A stretch of 64,000 bases of DNA from CAVQGM01 sp963712065 (lineage in GTDB: Bacteria; Actinomycetota; Acidimicrobiia; Acidimicrobiales; Acidimicrobilacustridaceae), in assembly GCA_963712065.1 (NCBI GenBank), contig CAVQGM010000001.1:1116001-1180000 (forward strand). The letters run 5' to 3'. The notes under the pieces are model-generated. The model was not told the DNA's origin. It saw only the letters and a program-made list of their open reading frames with translations, and did no database searches. This document shows, one piece after another, positions 17,055-24,065 of the stretch. A program made the translations under genes and the position numbers. Each line of letters begins with the position of its first letter. Position 1 is the stretch's first letter.

Positions 17055-17893
17055 CGTAGAGTGCTCCGGGCCCGCCCCCGGGCCGGCGCGCGCTGCTCTC
17101 GGAACCAGGCCCTCCACACCTCGCTGAAAGCGGCGTCGAACCGCTCGTAGGCCTCCCGCAGCGCCGCTCCCGGCCACCCGACCGGCAACAGCTCGTCGGG
17201 GAGGAGCGGGTCGGCGAGCAGGTGACGCAGCACCGCGGCCGAGAGCACGAAGGCCTCACCCAGCCGGGACGGGTCGCCCGCCTCGAGCAAACGGATGCCG
17301 GCGGCCATCTCCCGTCGCAGGTCAGCCGTCCCGGCCGCCCACCCGTCGAGGTCCCAGAGCGAGGCGGCGAGCGCGGCGGCGTCGCCCTCCGGGCGGGCGG
17401 CGAAGCGCTCGCACTGACGAGCGAGGACCTCGCGGTCGTCGGGCTCCCGGTCGGGGTCGAGGTTGGCGGGCCGGGTCCACACGCCGTCGCGCACCTCGGC
17501 CAGGCGGAGCCGACCGGCGGCGGTCCGCAGCGCGGCCCGGGCGGCCACGGGGCGACGGTCGGCGTGGACGACGGCGAGCTCCCAGTCGCCGCGCCACCGG
17601 CGCCGGCGAGCGGCCCGACTGGCGTCCTGGCGGGCTTGACGGGCGAGGAGCGGGCCCGCCAGCGTGTACGCGCCGTCATGGGCCTCGAGCTCGCCAGCCG
17701 CCAGCATCCGGCTGATGGCCGTGCGGGTGGTGCCCTCGCTGATGCCGAACAGCTCTCCCGACCGCACGAGGATCTGGCTCGGCAGCCGAGGTGGATGGAT
17801 GCCGAGCAGGGTGCTGGCGATCACCGACCGGGCGGTGAGCGGTCGGGCGACCGCCGGTGCGGTGTCAGCGGTTGCGGCTCGACGGGACGGCAC
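17051..17893 (-). CDS. PaaX family transcriptional regulator
   Basis: A 280-residue protein. The N-terminal region with LTARSVIASTLLGIHPPRLP and the winged-helix segment LFGISEGTTRTAISRML match PaaX repressors, followed by the PaaX central and C-terminal domains. Relatives sense phenylacetyl-CoA or other acyl-CoAs. Here it is coupled to an MBL hydrolase rather than to paa genes, so its ligand is unknown. GTG at 17893 lies 6 bases after TAGCCT. The divergent cupin gene starts 49 bases away. Confidence 0.82.
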   Translation of the reverse strand: MPSRRAATADTAPAVARPLTARSVIASTLLGIHPPRLPSQILVRSGELFGISEGTTRTAISRMLAAGELEAHDGAYTLAGPLLARQARQDASRAARRRRWRGDWELAVVHADRRPVAARAALRTAAGRLRLAEVRDGVWTRPANLDPDREPDDREVLARQCERFAARPEGDAAALAASLWDLDGWAAGTADLRREMAAGIRLLEAGDPSRLGEAFVLSAAVLRHLLADPLLPDELLPVGWPGAALREAYERFDAAFSEVWRAWFREQRAPARGRARSTLR

Positions 17894-17899
17894 CGCCGC

Positions 17900-17905
17900 A
17901 GGCTA
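17900..17905 (-). promoter_or_regulatory. -10 element of the PaaX-family gene
   Basis: TAGCCT on the minus strand, 6 bases before the GTG at 17893. It is back to back with the cupin promoter. Confidence 0.5.
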
Positions 17906-17928
17906 GGACGCGTGGCGGTGCGACGTGC

Positions 17929-17934
17929 CAGTGT
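17929..17934 (+). promoter_or_regulatory. Possible -10 element of the cupin gene
   Basis: CAGTGT lies 8 bases before the GTG at 17943. The spacing is longer than at most genes here, so confidence is low. Confidence 0.3.
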
Positions 17935-17942
17935 GTCGAACC

Positions 17943-18305
17943 GTGCACTACCTGCGGATCTGGACCGACGACGACGGTGAGACCCACCAGACCGAGGTCG
18001 AGCTGGACGTGACCGTGAGCCCGCCCGAGCCGGGGGTGGCCGCGCTGGTCATCGCCGACGCCGGTCCGGTGGCGGACCTGCAGTTCGTCACCGTGCGGGC
18101 GGGTGAGCAGCGACCCGACTGGCACACCGCGCCCCGGCGGCAGTTCGTCACCTTCCTCACCGGTTGGGTGGTCATCGAGACCAGCGACGGTGTCCGCCGC
18201 ACCCTGCCCGCCGGCTCGACCGTGCTGGCCGACGACCTCTCCGGCAGGGGCCACGTGACCACCCACCAGCCCGGCGATCAACGGGTCCTCGTCATCCCGG
18301 TCTGA
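17943..18305 (+). CDS. Cupin-like protein
   Basis: A 120-residue single-domain beta-barrel protein beginning VHYLRIWTDDDGETH, the usual start of this small cupin family. I chose the GTG at 17943 for that reason, over the in-frame GTG at 17925. It contains DWHTAPRRQFVTFLTGWVVIETSDG and an ASTVLADDLSGRGH-like second half. The usual cupin metal histidines are only partly present, so it may bind a small molecule rather than act as an enzyme. It is divergent from the PaaX gene, a frequent arrangement for a regulated target. Confidence 0.72.
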   Translation: MHYLRIWTDDDGETHQTEVELDVTVSPPEPGVAALVIADAGPVADLQFVTVRAGEQRPDWHTAPRRQFVTFLTGWVVIETSDGVRRTLPAGSTVLADDLSGRGHVTTHQPGDQRVLVIPV

Positions 18306-18382
18306 TCGGCGCCGCCACGGGCAGAGAGGCTCCGCCGGGTGACGCCATGTCGCCGTCCACCGACCGCTGGCCTTACGAAGCT

Positions 18383-18408
18383 GGTACACGTGATGCCCAC
18401 CGTGTAAC
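18383..18408. promoter_or_regulatory. Inverted-repeat operator over the desaturase promoter
   Basis: GGTACACG (18383-18390) and CGTGTAAC (18401-18408) form arms matching at 7 of 8 positions with a 10-base spacer. The right arm overlaps TAACAT (18405-18410), the -10 that stands 6 bases before the GTG at 18417. This is the size and position expected for a TetR-type fatty-acid regulator site. Confidence 0.55.
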
Positions 18409-18416
18409 ATGAGCAG

Positions 18417-19427
18417 GTGACCGCGACCGCCGCCCGTCGCCCCGCCGGGCCGCCTCACCGCGCCGAGGACATGGTGCCCGTCGAGGCCGTCCTGCCATCG
18501 GTGCTGCCGACCGACCGGCTCACCGTCTCGGGCATGCCCGTCCCCGAGCTGCGGGCCGAGCTGCGACGCATCCCGAACGTCCGCAACGTCGCCAACGTGG
18601 TCGGCGTGTGGCTCCAGTCGGTCGGGATGCTCGCCGTCACCTGCTGGATCACGGTACGACTGCCGCTGTGGGCGGCCCTCCCCCTCTGGGCGCTCACCTT
18701 CGTGCTGATGGGCCGGGCCTTCGCCCTCTTCGCCATCCTGAGCCACGAGGCCGCCCATCGGCTGCTGTTCTCCAGGCGGTGGGCCAACGACCTCGTCGGC
18801 AAGTGGCTCCTGTCGTACCCCGCGTTCGTGCCGTTCGACGGCTACCGCCGCAGCCACTTCGCCCACCACAAGGACGAGATGGGCCCGAACGAGCCCGACC
18901 TCAACCTCTACCTCGGCTACCCGATCAGCAAGGCGTCGATGCGGCGCAAGCTCCGGCGGGACGCGCTCGGCATCTCGGGGTGGAAGAACCTCAGGGGACT
19001 GCTGCTCGCGCTGCGCAGCGACGGCGCCCGGCCAGTCGCCCTTCGCATCATCGCCACCCAGCTCGTGCTGTTCGCCGGCTTCTGGTTGGTCCTCGGGCGC
19101 TGGTGGCTGTGGCCGCTCCTCTGGCTCGCCCCGTGGATGACCGTGTGGCGGGTCATCAACCGGCTGCGAGCCATCGCCGAGCACGGCGGCATGACCCGGT
19201 CGAAGGACCGGCGCATGACGACCCACGTGATCGATCAGTCGTGGACGGCACGGTTCTGGATGGTGCCGTTCAACACCGGCTGGCACCTCGCCCACCACGT
19301 CGACATGGGCGTCCCCTTCCAGCGGCTGCCCCAACTGCACGACGAGCTGGTGCGGGCCGGTTGGGTGACCGAGGAGCTCACCTACCCGAGCTACCGGGCC
19401 CTCTGGTCCGCCCTCTCGGACGGCTGA
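18417..19427 (+). CDS. Fatty acid desaturase
   Basis: A 336-residue membrane-bound di-iron desaturase. The three histidine boxes are HEAAH (about 104-108), HFAHH (about 143-147) and HLAHH (near 290), with hydrophobic hairpins between them. It introduces a double bond into a membrane acyl chain, and the electron donor is not encoded nearby. GTG at 18417 is fixed by TAACAT 6 bases upstream. It is convergent with larC across a short hairpin. Confidence 0.9.
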   Translation: MTATAARRPAGPPHRAEDMVPVEAVLPSVLPTDRLTVSGMPVPELRAELRRIPNVRNVANVVGVWLQSVGMLAVTCWITVRLPLWAALPLWALTFVLMGRAFALFAILSHEAAHRLLFSRRWANDLVGKWLLSYPAFVPFDGYRRSHFAHHKDEMGPNEPDLNLYLGYPISKASMRRKLRRDALGISGWKNLRGLLLALRSDGARPVALRIIATQLVLFAGFWLVLGRWWLWPLLWLAPWMTVWRVINRLRAIAEHGGMTRSKDRRMTTHVIDQSWTARFWMVPFNTGWHLAHHVDMGVPFQRLPQLHDELVRAGWVTEELTYPSYRALWSALSDG

Positions 19428-19445
19428 GGCGTCGGTCGCGCCAAC

Positions 19446-19460
19446 GGGGCCTCAGGCCCC
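19446..19460. terminator. Bidirectional hairpin between desaturase and larC
   Basis: GGGGCC-TCA-GGCCCC is a perfect 6-base-pair stem with a 3-base loop. It overlaps the larC stop codon and ends transcription from either side if functional. No T-run. Confidence 0.45.
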
Positions 19461-20702
19461 TTCCGGTTCGGTGTCGGTGTCGTCGTCATCGTCGTCGTCG
19501 GTCGCCGCCGACGGATGGGTGTGTTGGTGGCGGAAGCGCTCCTCGGCCAGCGAGATGACCTCGCGGTAGGGGCGGCCGGTCCTCGACGCCACCCGGGCGG
19601 CGTCGTCGTGCTCGACCTTCACCCGGCCGGCACCGACCTTGATCCGCACGGGCAGGCCGTCGACGTCGACCTCGTGGTCGGCCCGGGCCTGCGGCCAGCG
19701 CTCGAGGACCTGGCCGCGCACGCCGAGTGAGCCGGTCTCGGCCACGAGCGTGCGCGAGACCTGATCGGCCAGTGACGGATCGACGAGGGCGCTCACCGTG
19801 TGGGCCGGTCGTCCCTTCTTCATCACGATGGCGGTGACCCATGCATCGTGGGCACCGGCGTCGAGCAGGGTGGCGATGGCCCGGGCGAGCTGCTCACCGG
19901 TCGCGTCGTCGACGTTGGCCTCGAGCAGCACCACGGGCTGGCCGGAGGTGTGGGCGACCACGGCGTCGCCGATCACGACCTGCGTGAGGTTGGGTCGGCC
20001 GTCGAGCTCGGCGGTGCCGGCCCCGAACCCGACCCGGGCGACGGTCATCGCCGGCAGGGGGCCCCACCCGGACACGTTGGCGGCCAGCAGCGCGGCGCCG
20101 GTGGGCGTGGTGAGCTCGACCGGGATGTCGAGTCCGTGGGTGGGGGCGTGCCTGAGCAGCTCGACGACGGCGGGGGCGGGGTTGGGCATCAGCCCGTGAG
20201 CGGTGCGGACCATGCCGAGGCCGTTGGCGACCGGGCTGGCCACGATCCGGTCGACCCCGAGCAGCTCGAGGGCCGCGCAGGTACCGACCACGTCGACGAT
20301 GGCGTCGACGCCGCCCACCTCGTGGAAGTGCACCTGCTCGGGGGGACGGCGGTGCAAACGCCCCTCGACCTCGGCCAGCAGACGGAAGGTGGCGAGGGCC
20401 CGCTCGCGGACCCGATCGGGCAGGCGGGCCTCCTCGACGAGGGCGGTGACGTGGGCGGCGGTGCGCACCACCTTGTCGGCGGGGGGCCGTAGCACGTGCA
20501 CCTTGGTGCCGGCGATGCCGCAGCGGGTCACCCCCTCGACCTCCAGCCCCCAGCCGCCCACCGGGAGCCGGCGACAGAGCTGGCGGATCTGTTCGACGTC
20601 GGCGCCGGCGTCGATGAGCGCACCGAGAGCCATGTCACCGGCGATGCCGGAGAAGCAGTGGAACCACGCGGTCGTCGTGGGGGCGGCGTCGCCGTCAGGC
20701 AC
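19452..20702 (-). CDS. larC: Nickel insertion protein LarC
   Basis: A 416-residue protein. The N-terminus FHCFSGIAGDMALGALIDAGAD is diagnostic of LarC, the CTP-dependent nickel insertase that finishes the nickel-pincer nucleotide cofactor of lactate racemase-type enzymes. The tail is unusual: HQHTH followed by seven aspartates in a row, which could store or deliver metal. GTG at 20702 overlaps the larB stop by 8 bases. No larE or larA is in the window. Confidence 0.92.
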   Translation of the reverse strand: MPDGDAAPTTTAWFHCFSGIAGDMALGALIDAGADVEQIRQLCRRLPVGGWGLEVEGVTRCGIAGTKVHVLRPPADKVVRTAAHVTALVEEARLPDRVRERALATFRLLAEVEGRLHRRPPEQVHFHEVGGVDAIVDVVGTCAALELLGVDRIVASPVANGLGMVRTAHGLMPNPAPAVVELLRHAPTHGLDIPVELTTPTGAALLAANVSGWGPLPAMTVARVGFGAGTAELDGRPNLTQVVIGDAVVAHTSGQPVVLLEANVDDATGEQLARAIATLLDAGAHDAWVTAIVMKKGRPAHTVSALVDPSLADQVSRTLVAETGSLGVRGQVLERWPQARADHEVDVDGLPVRIKVGAGRVKVEHDDAARVASRTGRPYREVISLAEERFRHQHTHPSAATDDDDDDDTDTEPEGA

Positions 20703-21558
20703 CCGGGGCCCCGATGCGGTCGCCGCCGACCTCGGCTGCTCGATGGTCCACCGGCTGGTCCCCCGCCGACGCGGTGGCGGGGGCGGCGCCGGTGAGTGGG
20801 AGCATGCGCACGATGGCGGTGGCGGCGCCGAAGCCGTTGTCGATGCCGACCACCGTGATGCCCGACGCGCACGACGCGGTCATGCCCAGCAGCGCGGTGA
20901 CGCCCTCGAGGCCCGACCCGTAGCCGACGCTCGTGGGCACCGCGACCACGGGCGCAGCGGTGAGCCCGCCGACCACGCTGGCGAGGGCCCCCTCCATGCC
21001 GGCGACCACGACGACGGCGTCGGCGGAGGTCAGCTCGTCGGCGGCGTCGAGCACCCGGTGCAACCCGGCCACGCCGACGTCGGTGATGCGGAGGGGGTCG
21101 AGGCCGTACGCGGCCAGGGTGGCGGCGCACTCGTCGGCGACGGGGAGGTCGGCGGTGCCGGCGGTGACCACCAGCACCTGCTCGGCGCGTGCGGTCGCCG
21201 CCCGCCAGACGACCGTGGCCAGGCCCTCGTGGCGGCCGCCGAGGGTGGGCGCGACGACCCCGCCCGGGTTGGCGGCCATGGCGAGCTCGCACTGCGGCGG
21301 CGAGGCCCGGGTCAGCAACACCGGCGAGCTGCCCGGTTGGGCGAGGAGCTCGGCGACGATGGCGGCTGCCTGGTCGGGTGTCTTGCCCGGCCCGTACACC
21401 GCCTCGGCCCTTCCCTGGCGCAGGGCGCGGTGGTGGTCGACGCGGGCGAAACCGAGATCGGCGAACGGCAGGCGCCGCAGTGCGGCGACGGCGTCGTCGG
21501 GGGCGATGACGCCGTCGCGGACGGCGTCGAGCAAAGCTCGGAGGGCCGGTTCGTCCAC
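20695..21558 (-). CDS. larB: Nickel-pincer cofactor biosynthesis protein LarB
   Basis: A 287-residue LarB, the enzyme that carboxylates and hydrolyses nicotinic acid adenine dinucleotide. A short N-terminal helical part is followed by a PurE/AIR-carboxylase-like domain with VAVPTSVGYGSGLEGVTALLGM and GITVVGIDNGFGAA near the C-terminus. I chose the GTG at 21558 because CAGGAT precedes it by 6 bases. The open frame upstream would run into the divergent pheA gene. The pair larB-larC is translationally overlapped. Confidence 0.92.
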   Translation of the reverse strand: MDEPALRALLDAVRDGVIAPDDAVAALRRLPFADLGFARVDHHRALRQGRAEAVYGPGKTPDQAAAIVAELLAQPGSSPVLLTRASPPQCELAMAANPGGVVAPTLGGRHEGLATVVWRAATARAEQVLVVTAGTADLPVADECAATLAAYGLDPLRITDVGVAGLHRVLDAADELTSADAVVVVAGMEGALASVVGGLTAAPVVAVPTSVGYGSGLEGVTALLGMTASCASGITVVGIDNGFGAATAIVRMLPLTGAAPATASAGDQPVDHRAAEVGGDRIGAPGA

Positions 21559-21577
21559 GTCACTATCCTGACCCGTC
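21559..21577. promoter_or_regulatory. 19-base divergent promoter shared by larB and pheA
   Basis: Only 19 bases separate the two GTG codons. TATCCT (21564-21569) faces pheA with an 8-base spacer. On the other strand CAGGAT (21570-21565) faces larB with a 6-base spacer. The two -10 elements overlap in five of six base pairs, so RNA polymerase could open the DNA at only one promoter at a time. Confidence 0.6.
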
Positions 21578-22552
21578 GTGACCGAGGCTGCCGCATCCCA
21601 TCCCGCGCCGCTCGCCCCCGACATGGCGTCGCGCCGGGTCGGCTATCTCGGGCCGGAGGGCACGTTCACCGAGCAGGCGCTGCTCACCCAGCCCGACCTG
21701 GCCGAGGCGAAGCTGGTGCCGATCCCGTCGATCCCCGAGGTGCTGGCCGCCACCACCAGCGGCGAGGTCGACTACGGCTTCGTCGCCATCGAGAACGCCA
21801 TCGAGGGCTCGGTCAACATCACCCTCGACGTGCTCGCGTTCGACTCCGACCTGCTCATCCAGCGCGAGGTCGTGATCCCGGTCGAGCTCTGCCTGCTGGC
21901 GCTTCCGGGCGTCGGCCTCGACGAGATCGACACCGTCCAGTCGTTCCCGCACGCATCGGCGCAGTGCGCCCGCTTCCTCGCCGAGTCGGTGCCGGGGGTC
22001 CGCGTCCAGGCCACCAACTCGACGGCGGAGGCGGCTCGCCTGCTCGCCGAGTCGGGCGAGCGCTCCCGGGCCGCCATCGGCACCGCCCGGGCGGCCGAGG
22101 TCTACGGGCTCGAGGTGCTGGCCGCGGGCATCGAGGACCACCCGGAGAACGCCACGCGCTTCGTCGTGGTGGCCCGCGACGGCGTGCCGCCCGAGACCGG
22201 CCACGACAAGACCTCGCTCGTCGTGTTCCAGCGGGCCGACGAGCCCGGGTCGCTGCTCTCGATCCTGCAGGAGTTCGCCGCCCGGGCGATCAACCTGTCG
22301 AAGCTGGAGTCGCGGCCCACCAAGCGCGGCCTCGGTGACTACTGCTTCCTCATCGACCTGGAGGGCCACCTCGAGGACGAGGTCGTCGCGGACGCGCTGC
22401 GCAACCTGAAGATGAAGCAGGCGGACGTGAAGTTCCTGGGGTCGTACCCCGCCGCGGGCGCCCACGGCCCGGCGGCGCGAGCCGCGGCCGATGCCCGCTG
22501 GTCGGCGGCGGTCGACTGGGTCGACCAACTGCGATCACGCATCCGCCCGTGA
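21578..22552 (+). CDS. pheA: Prephenate dehydratase
   Basis: A 324-residue monofunctional enzyme converting prephenate to phenylpyruvate in phenylalanine synthesis. It begins VGYLGPEGTFTEQALL and shows the dehydratase signature with T-x-F (NATRFVVVAR, about 188-197). A C-terminal ACT domain contains ESRPTKRGLGDYCFLIDLEGH, the Phe-binding feedback site. GTG at 21578 has no Shine-Dalgarno and is presumed leaderless. tRNA-Ser follows 30 bases downstream. Confidence 0.95.
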   Translation: MTEAAASHPAPLAPDMASRRVGYLGPEGTFTEQALLTQPDLAEAKLVPIPSIPEVLAATTSGEVDYGFVAIENAIEGSVNITLDVLAFDSDLLIQREVVIPVELCLLALPGVGLDEIDTVQSFPHASAQCARFLAESVPGVRVQATNSTAEAARLLAESGERSRAAIGTARAAEVYGLEVLAAGIEDHPENATRFVVVARDGVPPETGHDKTSLVVFQRADEPGSLLSILQEFAARAINLSKLESRPTKRGLGDYCFLIDLEGHLEDEVVADALRNLKMKQADVKFLGSYPAAGAHGPAARAAADARWSAAVDWVDQLRSRIRP

Positions 22553-22582
22553 GGTGACGCCACCGATAGCGTCTCCTCCGCT

Positions 22583-22667
22583 GGAGGGATGGCAGAGCGG
22601 ACGAATGCGACGGTCTTGAAAACCGTTGAGGCGCGAGTCTCCGTGGGTTCGAATCCCACTCCCTCCG
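22583..22667 (+). tRNA. tRNA-Ser (anticodon TGA)
   Basis: Acceptor arms GGAGGGA and TCCCTCC pair fully, the anticodon loop is CTTGAAA (anticodon TGA), the long variable arm of a class II tRNA is present, and the T arm reads GGGTTCGAATCCC. CCA is not encoded. Confidence 0.95.
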
Positions 22668-22769
22668 CTCGAGCTCGGCCGCGGGGAACACTCCGGGGGC
22701 AGCGCGACCGGGAGGCGGTCAGACCGCGGTTGCTAGGGTGGGCGCTCCGTACGGCGCGCCGTGCGGCGT

Positions 22770-22861
22770 GGAGAGGTGCCGGAGTCAGGTCGATCGGGCC
22801 TCCCTGCTAAGGAGGTGAGGGCGCAAGCTCTCCGTGGGTTCAAATCCCACCCTCTCCGCCA
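22770..22861 (+). tRNA. tRNA-Ser (anticodon GCT)
   Basis: Acceptor GGAGAGG pairs with CCTCTCC, the anticodon stem CCTCC/GGAGG encloses CTGCTAA (anticodon GCT), with a long variable arm, T loop GGGTTCAAATCCC and an encoded CCA end. Confidence 0.95.
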
Positions 22862-22863
22862 GT

Positions 22864-22887
22864 CGGGCCCCGCCGGCGCGGGGCCCG
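22864..22887 (+). terminator. Terminator hairpin after tRNA-Ser(GCT)
   Basis: CGGGCCCCG (22864-22872) pairs with CGGGGCCCG (22879-22887) around a 6-base loop, immediately after the tRNA. Confidence 0.65.
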
Positions 22888-23169
22888 ATGCGCGTCCCGA
22901 CCCGGCCGGGCGTCCGTGACCCATGTCACTCGGGGTCAGATTGCGTTCGTGTTGCGATCTTCGCCAGAGTGTCACCAACGACGAACCACATCGGCCCGTG
23001 CCCGACGCCGGTGGCCGCACCGTGACCGACCGGTCACCCGCCCACCGGCTCCCCCACCAGGCCCGACGCGTCCGCCACCCTCCCCCTCCGACCGGCACCG
23101 CCGTTCCCGGGACCGAGGCGCAGCGCCGCCGAGGGTCCGGGCACGGAAGCGAAGGAGACGCCGACCCCC
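22888..23169 (+). promoter_or_regulatory. Promoter and long leader of the transglycosylase gene
   Basis: The region holds no convincing gene. An inverted repeat TGACCC (22917-22922), 10 bases, GGGTCA (22933-22938) sits just before a possible promoter (TTGCGT at 22941, CAGAGT about 18 bases on). This would leave a leader of nearly 200 bases. Related genes in actinobacteria often carry c-di-AMP riboswitches, but I could not recognise the ydaO consensus here. Confidence 0.35.
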
Positions 23170-23634
23170 ATGAAGACCCATGTCAGTCGCATCGCGCTCG
23201 CCCTCCTGATCCTCGTCGGGGCCGCGGCGTGCACCCCCGACGAGCTGAAGCAGTGGTGGACCGCCAACGGTGTCGACTACAGCACCAAGACCGAGGAGCA
23301 GATCGCCTTCGAGGCGTTCGTCATCACCCTCTGGAAGCAGGAGCAGGCCGAGCTCAGCAAGTTCGCCTCGGCCCTCGGCGCCGACCAGCTCTACCGGCTC
23401 CGCATGTGCGAGTCGACCGACAACTACGGCGCGGTCAGCGCCAACGGCCTCTACATGGGTGCGTACCAGTTCAGCCAGACCACCTGGAACTACGTGGCCA
23501 ACCGGTACTACGGCGGCCGCCACGCCGGCGTGCGACCGAACCAGGTCGCGCCCACCTGGCAGGACGCCTTCACCCGGGCGCTGTTCGCCGAGCAGGGCCG
23601 CGGGCCCTGGCCGGTGTGCGGCCGACGAATCTGA
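23170..23634 (+). CDS. Lipoprotein with transglycosylase-like (Rpf-type) domain
   Basis: A 154-residue exported protein with a signal peptide ending in a lipobox (GAAACT, Cys about 19). The C-terminal half is a lysozyme-like transglycosylase domain with RMCESTDNYGAVSANGLYMGAYQFSQTTW-type layout. The Glu in CEST is the expected catalytic acid, as in resuscitation-promoting factors. It probably cleaves or remodels peptidoglycan at the cell surface. AAGGAG lies 12 bases before the ATG, a longer spacing than usual. Confidence 0.83.
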   Translation: MKTHVSRIALALLILVGAAACTPDELKQWWTANGVDYSTKTEEQIAFEAFVITLWKQEQAELSKFASALGADQLYRLRMCESTDNYGAVSANGLYMGAYQFSQTTWNYVANRYYGGRHAGVRPNQVAPTWQDAFTRALFAEQGRGPWPVCGRRI

Positions 23635-23660
23635 CCCAGGAGTGGACTCCGACCGACCTC

Positions 23661-23686
23661 GGTGCCGCCGGTCTTCCGGCGGCACC
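23661..23686 (+). terminator. Terminator of the transglycosylase gene
   Basis: GGTGCCGCCGG, loop TCTT, CCGGCGGCACC: an 11-base-pair perfect stem 27 bases after the stop codon. Confidence 0.75.
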
Positions 23687-23755
23687 GTCGCGTCCGGGGC
23701 CGGTGCCGTGCTCATTGGGACCCCGCCGGGCGGTCGCCTAGACTCGAGGACTCCT

Positions 23756-23829
23756 GCGCTCGTAGCTCAATTGGATAGAGCATCTGACTACGGATCAGAA
23801 GGTTGGGGGTTCGAGTCCCTCCGAGCGCG
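23756..23829 (+). tRNA. tRNA-Arg (anticodon ACG)
   Basis: Acceptor GCGCTCG pairs with CGAGCGC, the anticodon stem CTGA/TCAG encloses CTACGGA (anticodon ACG), and the T arm is GGGGGTTCGAGTCCCTC. CCA is not encoded. Confidence 0.95.
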
Positions 23830-23849
23830 CTGACCAGGATCCCTGGTAG

Positions 23850-23879
23850 GAGGCGGTTTCCGGCTTCGGCAGCCGCCTC
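23850..23879 (+). terminator. Hairpin after tRNA-Arg
   Basis: GAGGCGG (23850-23856) pairs with CCGCCTC (23873-23879) about 20 bases downstream of the tRNA. Confidence 0.45.
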
Positions 23880-23902
23880 TGTCGCGTCCCGGATCGGGTC
23901 GA

Positions 23903-23956
23903 CTTCTAACGGGTCTTCTAACGGATCGGCTGGGACGGGCCACGACCGGCTGGGAC
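23903..23956. repeat. Two nested sets of direct repeats downstream of tRNA-Arg
   Basis: CTTCTAACGG occurs at 23903-23912 and 23915-23924 (period 12). CGGCTGGGAC occurs at 23927-23936 and 23947-23956 (period 20). Paired direct repeats beside a tRNA 3' end are typical of integrase arm sites, but no integrase is present here. Confidence 0.5.
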
Positions 23957-24027
23957 TGGACGTTCCAGGAGGTCATGAAGCGCGCCGGTTGGGGGATGCT
24001 GAACGCCGTCTCCGGCGCAACGCTCAT

Positions 24028-24051
24028 TTCGTTGGTTTCGTTCGCTTCGTT
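24028..24051. repeat. Three TTCGTT iterons with 9-base period
   Basis: TTCGTT occurs at 24028, 24037 and 24046, exactly 9 bases apart. It ends 3 bases before the Shine-Dalgarno of the excisionase-fold gene. Head-to-tail repeats suit cooperative binding by the product of that gene. Confidence 0.65.
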
Positions 24052-24065
24052 CAGAGGTGGGGATC

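Noticed and set aside
22930..23169. A c-di-AMP (ydaO) riboswitch before the transglycosylase gene
   Set aside because: The context fits, but I could not find the conserved ydaO blocks by eye; kept only as an uncharacterised leader.
22923..23741. Plus-strand open frame spanning the transglycosylase gene
   Set aside because: Low-complexity Arg/Pro-rich text overlapping a well-recognised gene in another frame.
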